Assembly: GCA_036435485.1 (NCBI GenBank)
Contig: CM071597.1
Span: 147,805,647 to 147,869,646, forward strand
Direction of reading: 5' to 3'
DNA from: Saposhnikovia divaricata
Lineage: Eukaryota; Streptophyta; Magnoliopsida; Apiales; Apiaceae
DNA: 64,000 nucleotides
Part shown: in pieces, positions 1-9,459 of the stretch
Position numbering within the stretch: position 1 is the first letter of the stretch
How the letters are laid out: every line of letters begins with the position of its first letter
The notes under the pieces: generated by a model
Seen by the model: only the letters and a program-made list of their open reading frames with translations
Databases searched by the model: none
Told to the model about the DNA's origin: nothing
Translations under genes and position numbers: made by a program

Positions 1-1077
1 TCATGGTGGTCTCACTTCATTTTCATAAGTCTTGCAATTTATATATTCCAAATTCTCTCCACTTCATCTTCATACCTCAGTAGCCTCATGATTATTTCTA
101 GACCAAGTAATTTACCCCAATGCTGACACGTTCCTTGCTTGAATATTTTCTCTCTCCCATCAGTGTATTTAACCTCCAGACACTCATCAATTATAACCAC
201 ATGGTAGATTCTCTGAGCTTGTAGAAATGCCAATGAATCTCTGTCATAATCCTCATCAAGAGTTGGCAAGTCTAATCCTGGTATAATTGTGAGAGCCTGA
301 GACGTAGATGCTTTCTTATTTTGGAAGTCTTATATATGTTTAACCTATTTCTAAATATCGAGAATTCAACTCAATTTGAACAAGAATTTTATAGTAAATA
401 GTGTAGATATATTGTCACAGGGATCTCAAATGATTAACTGTAAAAGAAAGAAGACAAAGACAATCTACAGTTTTGATGATATACTATAATAGGAGAAGTT
501 CATTAATTTGATCAAGCGTAGTGGTGTAATCAAGATAGTGATTCTATTTATAGTGACAAGGGGTTTCTACAGTGGCAGAATACAGATTAGAAAGGTTTGA
601 ATAATAGGTGAAACAATATCTGAAGCGGTAAGTGCCAACATTAAACAGTGATTGTTCGTCATGAACTTCAGTGGTTCAAGCTATCACGACTGGTATGCGG
701 CAAAATCGTTGTGCAAGTAACAAAAGTGCTAAATTCATTACCACAAGGATTATAGTGCAATGGCTATGAGGAAAAAGAAATATCATAAAGAAATGCAGAG
801 TGATATATTCTAACGCTGGAATCTCGGTTGGAATTGATTTATTTTTTACTAAGAAAAAAGAGTCTAGTTTTAGACCCTAACCTAGACTAACTTTGAGGAA
901 AAAGAATTATCACAAAGAAATGCAAAGTGATATATATTCTTAAAGTTAGAACCCTGTCCGGAATTGATTTATTTTTTACTAAGCAAAAGGAATCCGGTTG
1001 GGCACCCTCAAGAGACCGCAACTTAGATATTAAGAATTTATTTATTTAATAAATATTTTATTTTATTAAAAAATTAT
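1..1077 (-). mobile_element. Copia-like retroelement tail, copy 0
   Basis: This stretch is colinear with 16275-17310 and 42675-43418, so it is one of three copies of the same repeat. It holds the end of a minus-strand reading frame (39-269) and the AT-rich sequence upstream of it. A motif (ggaattgatttatttttt) occurs twice about 135 bp apart. The copy is interrupted by CACTA-1 at 1078; a few bases of homology (TATxTTTATAAATA) resume at 6411. The copia assignment comes from the polypurine-like tract seen in the other two copies; the true class is inferred. Confidence 0.6.
39..300 (-). pseudogene. Retroelement-type protein tail (copy 0)
   Basis: A minus-strand frame of about 76 codons ending in RIWNI. 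It follows a possible splice acceptor (CAG at about 301-303, then GCTCTCACAAT). The same peptide, with substitutions, is encoded at 16310-16540 and 42709-42939, which suggests it was once real coding sequence. Charged stretches such as RLLRYEDEVERIWNI and, in the other copies, an alanine/lysine/glutamate-rich tail ending KMKSRDHG suggest a helical C-terminal part of a retroelement protein. I do not recognise a named domain. A stop follows soon after in all three copies. Confidence 0.4.
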
Positions 1078-1475
1078 CACTACGCCATAGATGGGCATAT
1101 GTAACGCCTCTCTGATGTTACAATAGGCCCGAAAAACGTTACATTAGATCTATTGTAACACCAGGAGGCGTTACGTTTACGAGCATTACAATAGATACCC
1201 TAATGTAACGCTTTTCTTCTCTATTGTAACAGTAGCAAAAGTATTACAATAGGCACCTATTGTAACACCAGGGGCCCAATTGTAACACATTTTGAGTGTT
1301 ACAATAGCTCAGTTCAATTTTTTCAGACGTGGCACCATGTGCATACGTGGCATTACGTGGCACCACGTGGCCACGTGGCAACACATGTGGCGCCACGTGG
1401 CACACTGTGTACACGTCACCAGCCTCTATTGTAACACTATACTGGGCAATTGTAACACATATTAAGTGTTACATT
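1078..1475. repeat. CACTA-1 left terminal and subterminal repeats
   Basis: Repeats of TGTAACGC, TTGTAACAC and GTGTTACAATAG in both orientations follow the TIR. Between 1329 and 1410 there is a dense run of ACGTGGCA / CACGTGG units containing several G-box-like CACGTG cores. The short frame 1329-1517 merely reads through these repeats and is not a gene. Confidence 0.8.
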
Positions 1476-2376
1476 TTATATTACATCATAAAATTTTACG
1501 TGAAAAAAGTTGAATAAAATTGCATATTTATTATACATCCCAAAATAATCCAATTCACCAATACATTACACAATCAACATACTAAATCTCCCAAAACATC
1601 CTAATCCACCAGTTACAGCATACAAAATCCCACCAATACAATCAAAAAGAAGTTAAACGGAGAAAAGTCACAACATCAAAATGTTTAAGGCAACCACAAA
1701 GTTAAACATGTGATTTTGGCCACTGAGAAAGAACGCATTATGTTGTCACAGCTTCGAACGTCCAACCATTGCAACTGACCTGCAATAAACAAGTAGCTTT
1801 CAATAATTAAACTATCTATATAAATCCTACAGCTTCGTCCAACCATTCCAGTTATTATGAACAGGCCTACTTAGCATAAAAATTATAAATGGATTACAAG
1901 AGCAGAAGCTCCTCCTGCCCCATTGCAAATTTCAGCAAATGCCAATTTTAGCATTGTTTTGTCTCAGTACCTGCACATGATACACCTTCACTCAGACACA
2001 GATACCAAAAACTTGTTCCTAGATAGGTTCCCTTCATAAATGACTTCTGATATTGATGGCATACAGAATACAAGGAATGTTAAGATCCTGAAAGTTATAA
2101 TGTTTCTCTGTGGTACAAACTGTAAAAGAGAAAATGTTGTAAGCATTGGAACAGAGGACACTGTGCCTTAAAAAACATATAGGATCATACTAGTTTCATG
2201 AATTCTAAATTTACTTTGCACTGCAAGAAAACTCTAATATGTTTGATTAACTCTATTATAAACATATCTAGACAGGCCAATCTTTAGTGTCTGTGTACCA
2301 TGGTTTTGTGATAGCCCATTTAAGTCAGAATCTAATGAACATTTAATTGGAAAACAAGGAGTGTACAACCACATAC

Positions 2377-2832
2377 TGTGCTTCATCAAGAATGACAATT
2401 GCTTCTCTAATATCCACTTCCATTGCTCTTCTAATAACCGGATTAATCACATAATTGTATGGGCAGAATACAATTTGTGCATCAGCTGCCATCGAACGTG
2501 CTACAAAATACGAGCAACCTGAAATATGAAATCAAAATTTTCAGTCAAATATATCAAAACTTGGACCTTAGGTTTTGCAGATTATATATGATGTAAGAAA
2601 GAACCTTTAACAGCTAGTCCCAATTTTAGGAGATCTTCAACATCATGGACTTCATTGCAACCACCTTTCTGAAGAGATGGATGGCCTTTGACTCTCTGAA
2701 CATTTCTGTTTGAGAATCAGTTGATTAACTCTTCCAGCACAAACAAAACAAAGAAATCAGAATCTAATATCCAAATATAGACTTACTTGTATTCTGGACA
2801 TCCTACCTTTCGATTCTTTAAAAGTAGTTTAC
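2377..2832 (-). pseudogene. Captured FANCJ/RAD3-like helicase fragment
   Basis: Three consecutive exons join in frame across GT..AG introns. Exon 2787-2832 encodes KLLLKNRKVGCPEYK. Exon 2605-2705 encodes NVQRVKGHPSLQKGGCNEVH and continues to GLAVK. Exon 2377-2518 starts GCSYFVARSMAADAQ, continues through FCPYNYVINPVIRRAMEVD and ends ILDEA at a GTATGT donor, where the DEAH box would continue. The CPxY and CSYxxAR cysteines and the DEAH block are typical of the XPD/FANCJ (BRIP1) family of iron-sulphur DNA helicases, which act on replication forks and crosslinks. Only this middle block is present: no Walker A and no helicase C domain. It is a transposon-captured fragment, not a working gene. Family call is from remembered motifs. 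Confidence 0.8.
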
Positions 2833-3039
2833 TGAAAACAAGAAAAAAGGTTTATTGATAAACAAATAAAGAAATAATTACGTGAACATCCAAAAATGAA
2901 ATAGCAGCAAATATATAACTGAATTCAATCAATATTACAATCGAAGACATTGTGAAGGAAATTGTTATCCTGTTTAAACAGATTAAAATATAAAATTACA
3001 TTCAGCAGTTAATGTGAATACAATATAGACAATCACTCT

Positions 3040-3650
3040 ATTTAAATGAGAGTATCCACCACAATGTGCTTCTTAAATCCATCTCCTAGAAAATGCCTCA
3101 AATAGTTCAGCTGTACACCAAAATTTACTACTAGTCAATATCACACAACTAATAAAATATAAGGGAAATAACAAGATTATAACTGATATAACTTACCTTT
3201 TTCTGTTCAGACCATGTGGCAAGTTTAAATATATTTCGACCAACCTTCAAGGAGGTTTGATTACAGCTATATTCCTAAACAAAATTTGGATGATTAAATA
3301 TAATTTACCATAGGATATCAACAAATTAGAACGGTGTATACACTGAGGCTAAGAAACCAGTAGCTTAAGTAACTCAGACACATTCCATTTTGCATCTACT
3401 GCACTTCCATCATGCAAATAATGAAAAACAAATAACATGTTCCTTTGCTGTAATGATTTTCTATAATTTATCAATGATAAGGCTGACAAATTCTTAAAAA
3501 AATGTAGACAATTCATATATAATCCAAGTACAAGAAGTACACATATATAATCCAACTACACCCCTTATGCAGCCTTGATCCCCTTCATCTGCTTCTCCTT
3601 ACATATCAACCACGCCTTAGTTTATGCTGCAAAATCAAACAAAAAAGGAA
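3040..3650 (-). other. Unrecognised exon-like fragments in CACTA-1
   Basis: Two short minus-strand pieces look like exons. Around 3198-3285 the frame reads CNQTSLKVGRNIFKLATWSEQKK before a GTAAG donor. Around 3568-3628 it reads TKAWLICKEKQMKGIKAA followed by a stop, like the C-terminus of a small basic protein. A third stretch near 3040-3110 reads LNYLRHFLGDGFKKHIVVDT. I recognise none of them. They lie in the same orientation as the helicase and LTP fragments and may belong to a chimeric transcript. Confidence 0.35.
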
Positions 3651-3741
3651 CATGGTTACACACGGTTTGTGTAAATTTAATATTTATAAAAAACACAAAG
3701 TCCCCTTGACTTGGAAAATAAAAAAAAATATATAGATGAAC

Positions 3742-4020
3742 TTACGTAGCGCAGTTGAAGTTGGGATTTGTAGGTATGGAGACTTGAAGCCCACATTTAT
3801 GAAGGATAGTAGCAACAGAGAAAAGCTCGACGCCAGGGGCTGACGAAGAAGATTGCTTAAGACAGGTGCACAATGTTCTCCTATCTTGTGATGTTTGATC
3901 CTGTGCATACACTGCTCTGACTGCGCTGCAACACCCAGCAGATGGCTGGGACATTGCACATGTCGCGTATGGACTACACTGTGCTATGGAAGGACCCAAG
4001 TCTAGTTTACAGCACCAACC
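3742..4020 (-). pseudogene. Captured type-1 non-specific lipid-transfer protein exon
   Basis: The frame encodes most of a mature nsLTP. The eight cysteines fit the type-1 pattern: C-X10-C-X14-CC-X19-C-X1-C-X22-C-X13-C, with hallmark pieces GCCSAVRAVYA, DRRTLCTCLKQ and CGLQVSIPTNPNFNC. Family members are small secreted proteins that bind lipids in a hydrophobic tunnel. The exon stops just after the last cysteine at a consensus donor (CTAC|GTAAGT), the usual position of the single intron in type-1 LTP genes. No signal peptide or start codon is visible upstream, so the exon is 5'-truncated. One extra cysteine precedes the first motif cysteine. The cysteine frame is undamaged, so capture may be fairly recent or the peptide may be kept by chance. 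Confidence 0.8.
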
Positions 4021-4409
4021 TTAAGAAATAGGCACAGAACAAGTACTTATAGCTTTGTATTGCAGAAGTATCCATATTCAAACATTCAAAAGTTCTTTCA
4101 AAAAATTATACCGATAAATAGGTTTGCACCTTGATTGACTGAAATATTGTCTAGAGACATCAAGATGACATTAGGTTGCGTGATTATCATTTGATCTACT
4201 TGATACTCAGAGATGTGATGGGGAAATTAATAAGGCGGCGAAGAATGACTTTTTTTTAGCCACAAAATCAGTACATAAATTAATCCTCTTTTATTATCAG
4301 TATTGCCAGCAATAAATAAGTAGTTCTGCTACTAAATATGTAAAAAAGTGTGCACAATTTCTGCAATACTGCCTCGCCTAAAAACAAAGAAAGATATATA
4401 AAATAGTAG

Positions 4410-4640
4410 CCTTTAGTGATTCTTTACCTAAGGGTTCCACAACATTTGAAGATTGATCACTATAATGAACCTCAGTAGGCCGTGCAATTTCTTTAATGCC
4501 TTCTTCCGTATCTTTCCTCTTTTCAAGACCTTCAAAAGCAGTAATATAGAAAATGGTTCATCAAACACAGCATTAACACCATCAGTACTCTCAGTTCGCA
4601 TCACAGGACTATTCTCTGCCTCAACAAAATTAAGCACTTA
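4410..4640 (-). other. Unrecognised exon-like fragment in CACTA-1
   Basis: A minus-strand frame reads AFEGLEKRKDTEEGIKEIAR then PTEVHYSDQSSNVVEPLG before a GTAAAG donor; an overlapping frame gives NSPVMRTESTDGVNAVFDE. The acidic, hydrophilic composition resembles a linker of a larger protein. No family recognised. Confidence 0.3.
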
Positions 4641-5149
4641 ATTATCATTACTTTGTAACTAAAAGTAACATTATAATGACATAAAACAAATCCAACTTGT
4701 GATCAATACTTCAGAAACAAACCAAAGCAGTAATATACAAATAACCTTTCGAGGTATCTTTCACGCATTCTTTCACCAGCAGCAAAAGAGTAATCACTCA
4801 GATCTGGTAGGAGTCACAAGACAACATATTTAAGTACCAACGAGAATTTCCCTAAAATATATTTCATTCTTGCTATTAGAACTAATCCTAGTGACATTTT
4901 TCTCTTCACAACTTCAAAGAAATGGTATAATCAAAACCAAATAATTGAACAATTGTGTGCATATACCTCTAATAGAAGCTGATGGGTTTTGGATAAAAAA
5001 TCCTAATTATATTCGAACTTATATATATACATATACATATACATATATAATAAAAAAGGGTATTTTACCTCTAATTGAAGCTTTAACATAATTGAATCTC
5101 CAATCAATTTTAGTAATTGAATCTTTGACCTAATTGAATCTCCATTTTG

Positions 5150-5450
5150 TTCTTCAATTCATCCTTCAGAAAGTGTATTCAGAGAGACGGAGATTGTGGA
5201 GAGAGTGTGGTGAGTGAGTGTGGTGGAGAGAGATAGAGATGGTGTCGAGAGAGATTTAGGTTGAGAGAGATTTAGGTTGAGAGAGATTAGGTGAGTGTTT
5301 TATTCTGGGGCAACGCGTAGTAGTGCTAAGTTTTCATTTTGGGGGGAAGTATTTCACTACTGAAAAAAGACCCGGTGCTTTCAAATTTTTCATTAAATTT
5401 TTTTAAGGGGAAAATGCAATTTCGGTTTGGGGGAAAATTGCTGCCATAAC
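5150..5450 (-). promoter_or_regulatory. Leader/promoter-like block upstream of CACTA-1 cargo
   Basis: Read on the minus strand, C-runs (TTCCCCCCAAAAT, TTTTCCCCC) are followed by a CT-rich stretch (CTCTCTC units) and then the cargo exons. This is the layout of a plant core promoter with a CT-rich 5' leader. Similar blocks occur at 13680-14290 and 25745-26100 in other CACTA elements. Confidence 0.4.
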
Positions 5451-5560
5451 GTTTTATCCTTTTCATTTTTTTGCTTATTAAAAATTAAATAAGTAGAAAA
5501 AAATAATTTATTTAGATAATTTGGGTTGTAATTTTTTTTAAATAATTTGGGATTGGACTA

Positions 5561-5735
5561 CAGTAGAATCTCGATAAATGAATATTCGATAAAAAAATAA
5601 TCTCATAAAATGTATAATTTTTTCCGATCCCGACAAAATAGAGATAGTGTATTTTTGACCTCGATAAATGAATAATCTCGATTAATGAATAAAATTTTCC
5701 AGCCCCAAGCGTATTCATTTATTGAGGTTTAACTG
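5561..5735. mobile_element. Emigrant/pogo-like MITE nested in CACTA-1
   Basis: A 175-bp element with imperfect terminal inverted repeats of about 24 bp: CAGTAGAATCTCGATAAATG on the left, and on the right the inverse of CAGTTAAACCTCAATAAATG. It is flanked by TA on both sides (5559-5560 and 5736-5737). TIR and TA target match the plant Emigrant/Lemi family of pogo-like MITEs. No coding capacity. Confidence 0.8.
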
Positions 5736-6284
5736 TAATTTGTTTAGTGTGTAAGTTTTCATATTTTGATTTTAGAATTAATTTTCTTTAATTTTTTAAA
5801 ATTAATAATTTTTTTATAAAAAAACTAGTGCATAATTTTGTCGATTTGTATAAATTAAAATAAACAAATATATTATTAGTTCTAATATATTATTAGTTTT
5901 TAATTTATTTTTTAATCATTTTTCATAATTTTTAAAAAGTCATACAAAATATATGTTATATATTTATATATAAATTTTAGTGATAAAAATATTCTAAATT
6001 TTTTACTATATTAATTCTTATATTTTAGTGAGAGAAACCATCTAAATATATTATATTATTTTCATAACATATTTATTTTATTTAGTACTTATTATAATTA
6101 TATGAATTTCTAAAATTAATATTTAATCCAAATAAGGAGTTCGTTAATTTAAAATCAAAGAGGGTTTTCATTTTCCGGAAATTGGGTTAAAGAGTAATAG
6201 ATTTATTAATTAAAAGTTATTAAAAAAATAAATATTAGTATTAAAAATTTTAAAAAAATAGTAAAATTCAAAAACTAGTATTAC

Positions 6285-6410
6285 CTATTGTAACACCACG
6301 GTGTTACATTTGAGCGGTGTTACAATAGGTATGAACTTTACTAGCTATTGTAACACTATTTGTGTAACGCTTACAAAAAAGCATTATAGTAGCCCACTTA
6401 TGGCGTAGTG
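6285..6410. repeat. CACTA-1 right subterminal and terminal repeat
   Basis: TATTGTAACACCACGGTGTT and related motifs mirror those at the left end, then the inverted TIR GGCGTAGTG ends the element at 6410. Confidence 0.8.
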
Positions 6411-6786
6411 TATGTTTATAAATATTAAATAATATTAGATATTTATTTTTATAATTTCTGAATTAAAATAAATATTTATTAATTAAAGATTATAAACGGT
6501 TAAAAAACATTTCTACGGAACCCGTTCAAATAAAATAAAACTCATTTCATTTTGTTAACAAAAGGTGGCAGGCTTGTTTTTGGTTTATGTCAAGGCGCCT
6601 ATGTCAAGGCACGTGGGTGATTTTGAATGAATAAAAAAAAGGAAATGACCAGGTCTTGGTTTAATTATTTTATACTCTTACCGAGATCAATTTGATGATA
6701 TTCCTTGCTTGACTAACATACATACTTTTACCTGTCATATTCTATACTCTTACCAAGTTATCAATTGATACTCTTACTGGTACTAA

Positions 6787-6960
6787 AGATACTCTTACAA
6801 ATTTAAAAGACAAAGGCGGCTCACAGTACTTCTTCTTAACTTCACAACTTGTTCAACACACAAAAAAAAGAAAAGATACTCTTACAAATTTAAAAGACAA
6901 AGGCAGCTCACAGTACTTCTTCTTAACTTCACAACTTGTTCAACACACAAAAAAAAGAAA
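6787..6960. repeat. 87-bp tandem duplication
   Basis: Two head-to-tail copies (6787-6873 and 6874-6960) of a unit starting AGATACTCTTACAAATTT and ending in an A-rich run, differing at about one base. A recent local duplication. Confidence 0.9.
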
Positions 6961-7154
6961 GATGAAGAGAGTTATGTTCCTGTTCTTAATTTTCTACAGT
7001 AAATTATTGTTGTGGTCCACCAATTGCTAATTGGTTTTTGAGTTTATTTATCCATACACAAAACAAAACTGGTACTAGACCAAAATGTCAACTCCTCTAA
7101 TTTTGAATTTTTTAACATTCAAAAAATTTTAATTTCATGATATTTTTTATCTTT

Positions 7155-7595
7155 AAATAATTTGAACTTATATTCGAAATTTTCAATTATTAAAATGTTT
7201 AATACTTGGAAATTTTGATTTTTTAAACAACTTGAATTTATTTTCAATTTGTTTAATTCTCAAAATTTTCCATTCTTGATATTTTTGAATTTTAATTAAC
7301 TTGAATTTATTTTCAGATTTTTTAACTCTAAAATTTTTTCATTTTTTGAGATTTGTGATTTTTAATTAATTTGACTTTAATTTTGAATTTTTTAATTCTT
7401 GAAATTTTCAATACTTGAAATTTTTTATTTTTAAACAACTTGAATTTATTTTGAAATTGTCTAATTCTTAAAATTATCAATTCTTGAGAATTTCGGATTT
7501 TAATTAATTTGAACTTATTTTCAAATTTTTTAATTCTCATAAATTTTCAAGTCCTTGAAGTTTTTGAATTTTAAATAATTTAAATTTATTCTAAG
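7155..7595. repeat. About 70-bp AT-rich tandem array
   Basis: The motif (c/t)TTGAAtTTA recurs at about 7161, 7231, 7300, 7370, 7439, 7508 and 7579, a steady spacing near 70 bp. Between them lie degenerate TTTTTAATTCT and AATTTTCAATTCTTGA segments. The minus-strand frame 7328-7540 is a by-product of the repeat. Confidence 0.75.
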
Positions 7596-7967
7596 CCAAG
7601 GGTTCTAAGAAGATTGTTAGACTGAAGATTCCACCGGGTTGTAAAATGATTTGAATCTTTTTAAGAAGATGCATTTTTCAATGGAATTAATTTTTACGTA
7701 CTTAAAACAATTTTAGGGAAATCATAACATAATTAATTTAGAAATATTCTTATCTATTAGAACTTTAGTGTTATTAAAATAGTTAAAAAGTCTAATATAA
7801 ATTTAATGATTTGATATATGAAAACCTAAAATTTCCAAAGTGTGGAATACACTAAAACAAAATTTACACATTTTTCGAAAAATAATAGTTTATATATTTT
7901 TTAATACTGTTAAATTAAATCTTTATTAAAATTTATTTAATAAAATTAAGTCGTGACATACATAGGG

Positions 7968-8184
7968 GGTGGTTGGGGAGCTTATTTTCCAGAAAATTTG
8001 ACTTATTTCAAGAAAGAAGCTAAGATTTCTTGTTTTTTTTCCAAAAAACACTTTTTTTACAACTTTTGGAATCTCAAACTTAAATTAAATACATCCATTA
8101 AAATAATTATCAAAATACGAATTTTTTACTAGAAAATAATAAGTCCATAAGGACTTATTTTAATTTTTTCCAAACAGCACCATA
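7968..8184. mobile_element. Candidate small TIR element (MITE), copy A
   Basis: The left end GGGGGTGGTTGGGGAGCTTA and the right end CCAAACAGCACC are weakly inverted, and AATAAGTC/GACTTATT segments form an internal palindrome. ATA flanks both sides. The layout resembles PIF/Harbinger- or hAT-type MITEs; class unsettled. The paralogue is at about 37347-37566. Confidence 0.4.
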
Positions 8185-8337
8185 ATCTCTTAGGAAAAAG
8201 TAAGTAAATAGATAAACGAATAAATGATACTAAAACACTTATATAAACTAATTGTAATTAAAATATTTAAGGTAACACTCCAATATCAAAAATAGACAAG
8301 AAAAAATCCTAATAAACTTTTTTAATAATTTAGGAAA

Positions 8338-9130
8338 CACTACAAGGATTTTTGGCAAAACGTGACAAGTAAAAGCCACCTGAAAAGTGTTGTCTGATAC
8401 CCAGAAACAACAACTCTTCTTTGAAAACCTGTTGTCAAAGCTCCGATAACGCAACACTTTTTAACGAATATATTGTTGTTATTAAGCAGTAAAGACAATG
8501 GTTTTTAAAAGAAAACCTATTTCTGATACCCAGAAACAACAACAATTCTTTGGAAACCTCTTATCAAAGCTCCGATAACGCAACACTTTTTAACGAATAT
8601 ATTGTTGTTATTAAGCAGTAAAGACAATGGTTTTTAAAAGAAAGCCTATTGTTTAAGTGCAAAAGATAGAATCTTTTACTTATCAGGGCTGTTGTTGTAT
8701 GTAACTACAGACAATGGTTTCTTAGCAAAAACCATTTGTTTTATGGTTAGATGTACAAGATGTTATCTCATATGACATGTTGTTGTACAGTAGGAAGGAT
8801 AACACTTTCTTAGTATATAACTCTTGTTTGAAATTATTTCAAACAATGGTTTTGCAGAGTATAACATGTTGTTATTTGTTAAAAGAGACAACAGTTTTGT
8901 GGGTTTTAACCTGCCGTGTGTATTCTTCTCCCACATTACTTTGTTAAATGGTACATGTTGTTTGATTGCATTTTTTACAACTGTTAACATTAAGTAGTTT
9001 TTATTTTCTTGTTGTGTGAGTCATTTTCTCACAAGGGATTTTAATAAAAGATTGCTTAATATATAATACAACAAGTGTTAATCATTGGTGGACATTGGCT
9101 AAAAGTATCTTAAACAATGGTTCTGGACAT
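8338..9130. repeat. CACTA-2 left subterminal zone
   Basis: Contains a 130-bp tandem duplication (8392-8521 and 8522-8651) and repeated ACAATGGTTTT motifs. No gene. Confidence 0.65.
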
Positions 9131-9459
9131 GTAAAGAAAACCAAACTACACTATAAAATGAAAATGCCACAAACAAACAATAGAAACCAATTCAATCCAT
9201 CCATCCATTACGACCAATATTCACCATACCATCAACCAAAACTACAGAAACAATTTTTCACCTTATAACGCCAACACCACCAACAAACATACACAACCAA
9301 CCAACCAAGTACATAATTAAAGTCTATCCACATCCAAAACAACTAATACATAAGTCATATTTTTAGGTGAACACATCCACAAAAGAGACGGACTAAAAGT
9401 TTAATTTACGCTACTACCAAGTACATGTTCAACTCAAAATACCAATTTCAATAAAAGAT

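Larger units (their letters stand above)
1078..6410. mobile_element. CACTA-1, Pack-type CACTA transposon
   Basis: The ends are CACTACGCCATAgATGGGC on the left and its inverted counterpart GCCCACtTATGGCGTAGTG on the right. They are flanked by the 3-bp duplication TAT (1075-1077 and 6411-6413), typical of CACTA/En-Spm. Both subterminal zones are full of TTGTAACAC / GTGTTACAATAG motifs in both orientations, which resemble transposase-binding arrays. No transposase is visible. The interior carries minus-strand exon fragments of several host genes with intact splice borders. It is therefore a non-autonomous, gene-capturing element that would depend on a transposase in trans. Confidence 0.9.
6411..8337. 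other. AT-rich spacer with tandem repeats, no gene
   Basis: No credible coding region. It contains the 87-bp duplication, the 70-bp array and the small TIR element listed separately. From about 7755 it matches 37143 onward (start of copy B). Confidence 0.7.

Noticed and set aside
1329..1517. 62-codon plus-strand frame starting MAPCAYVALRG
   Set aside because: It reads through the ACGTGGCA repeats of the CACTA-1 subterminal zone.
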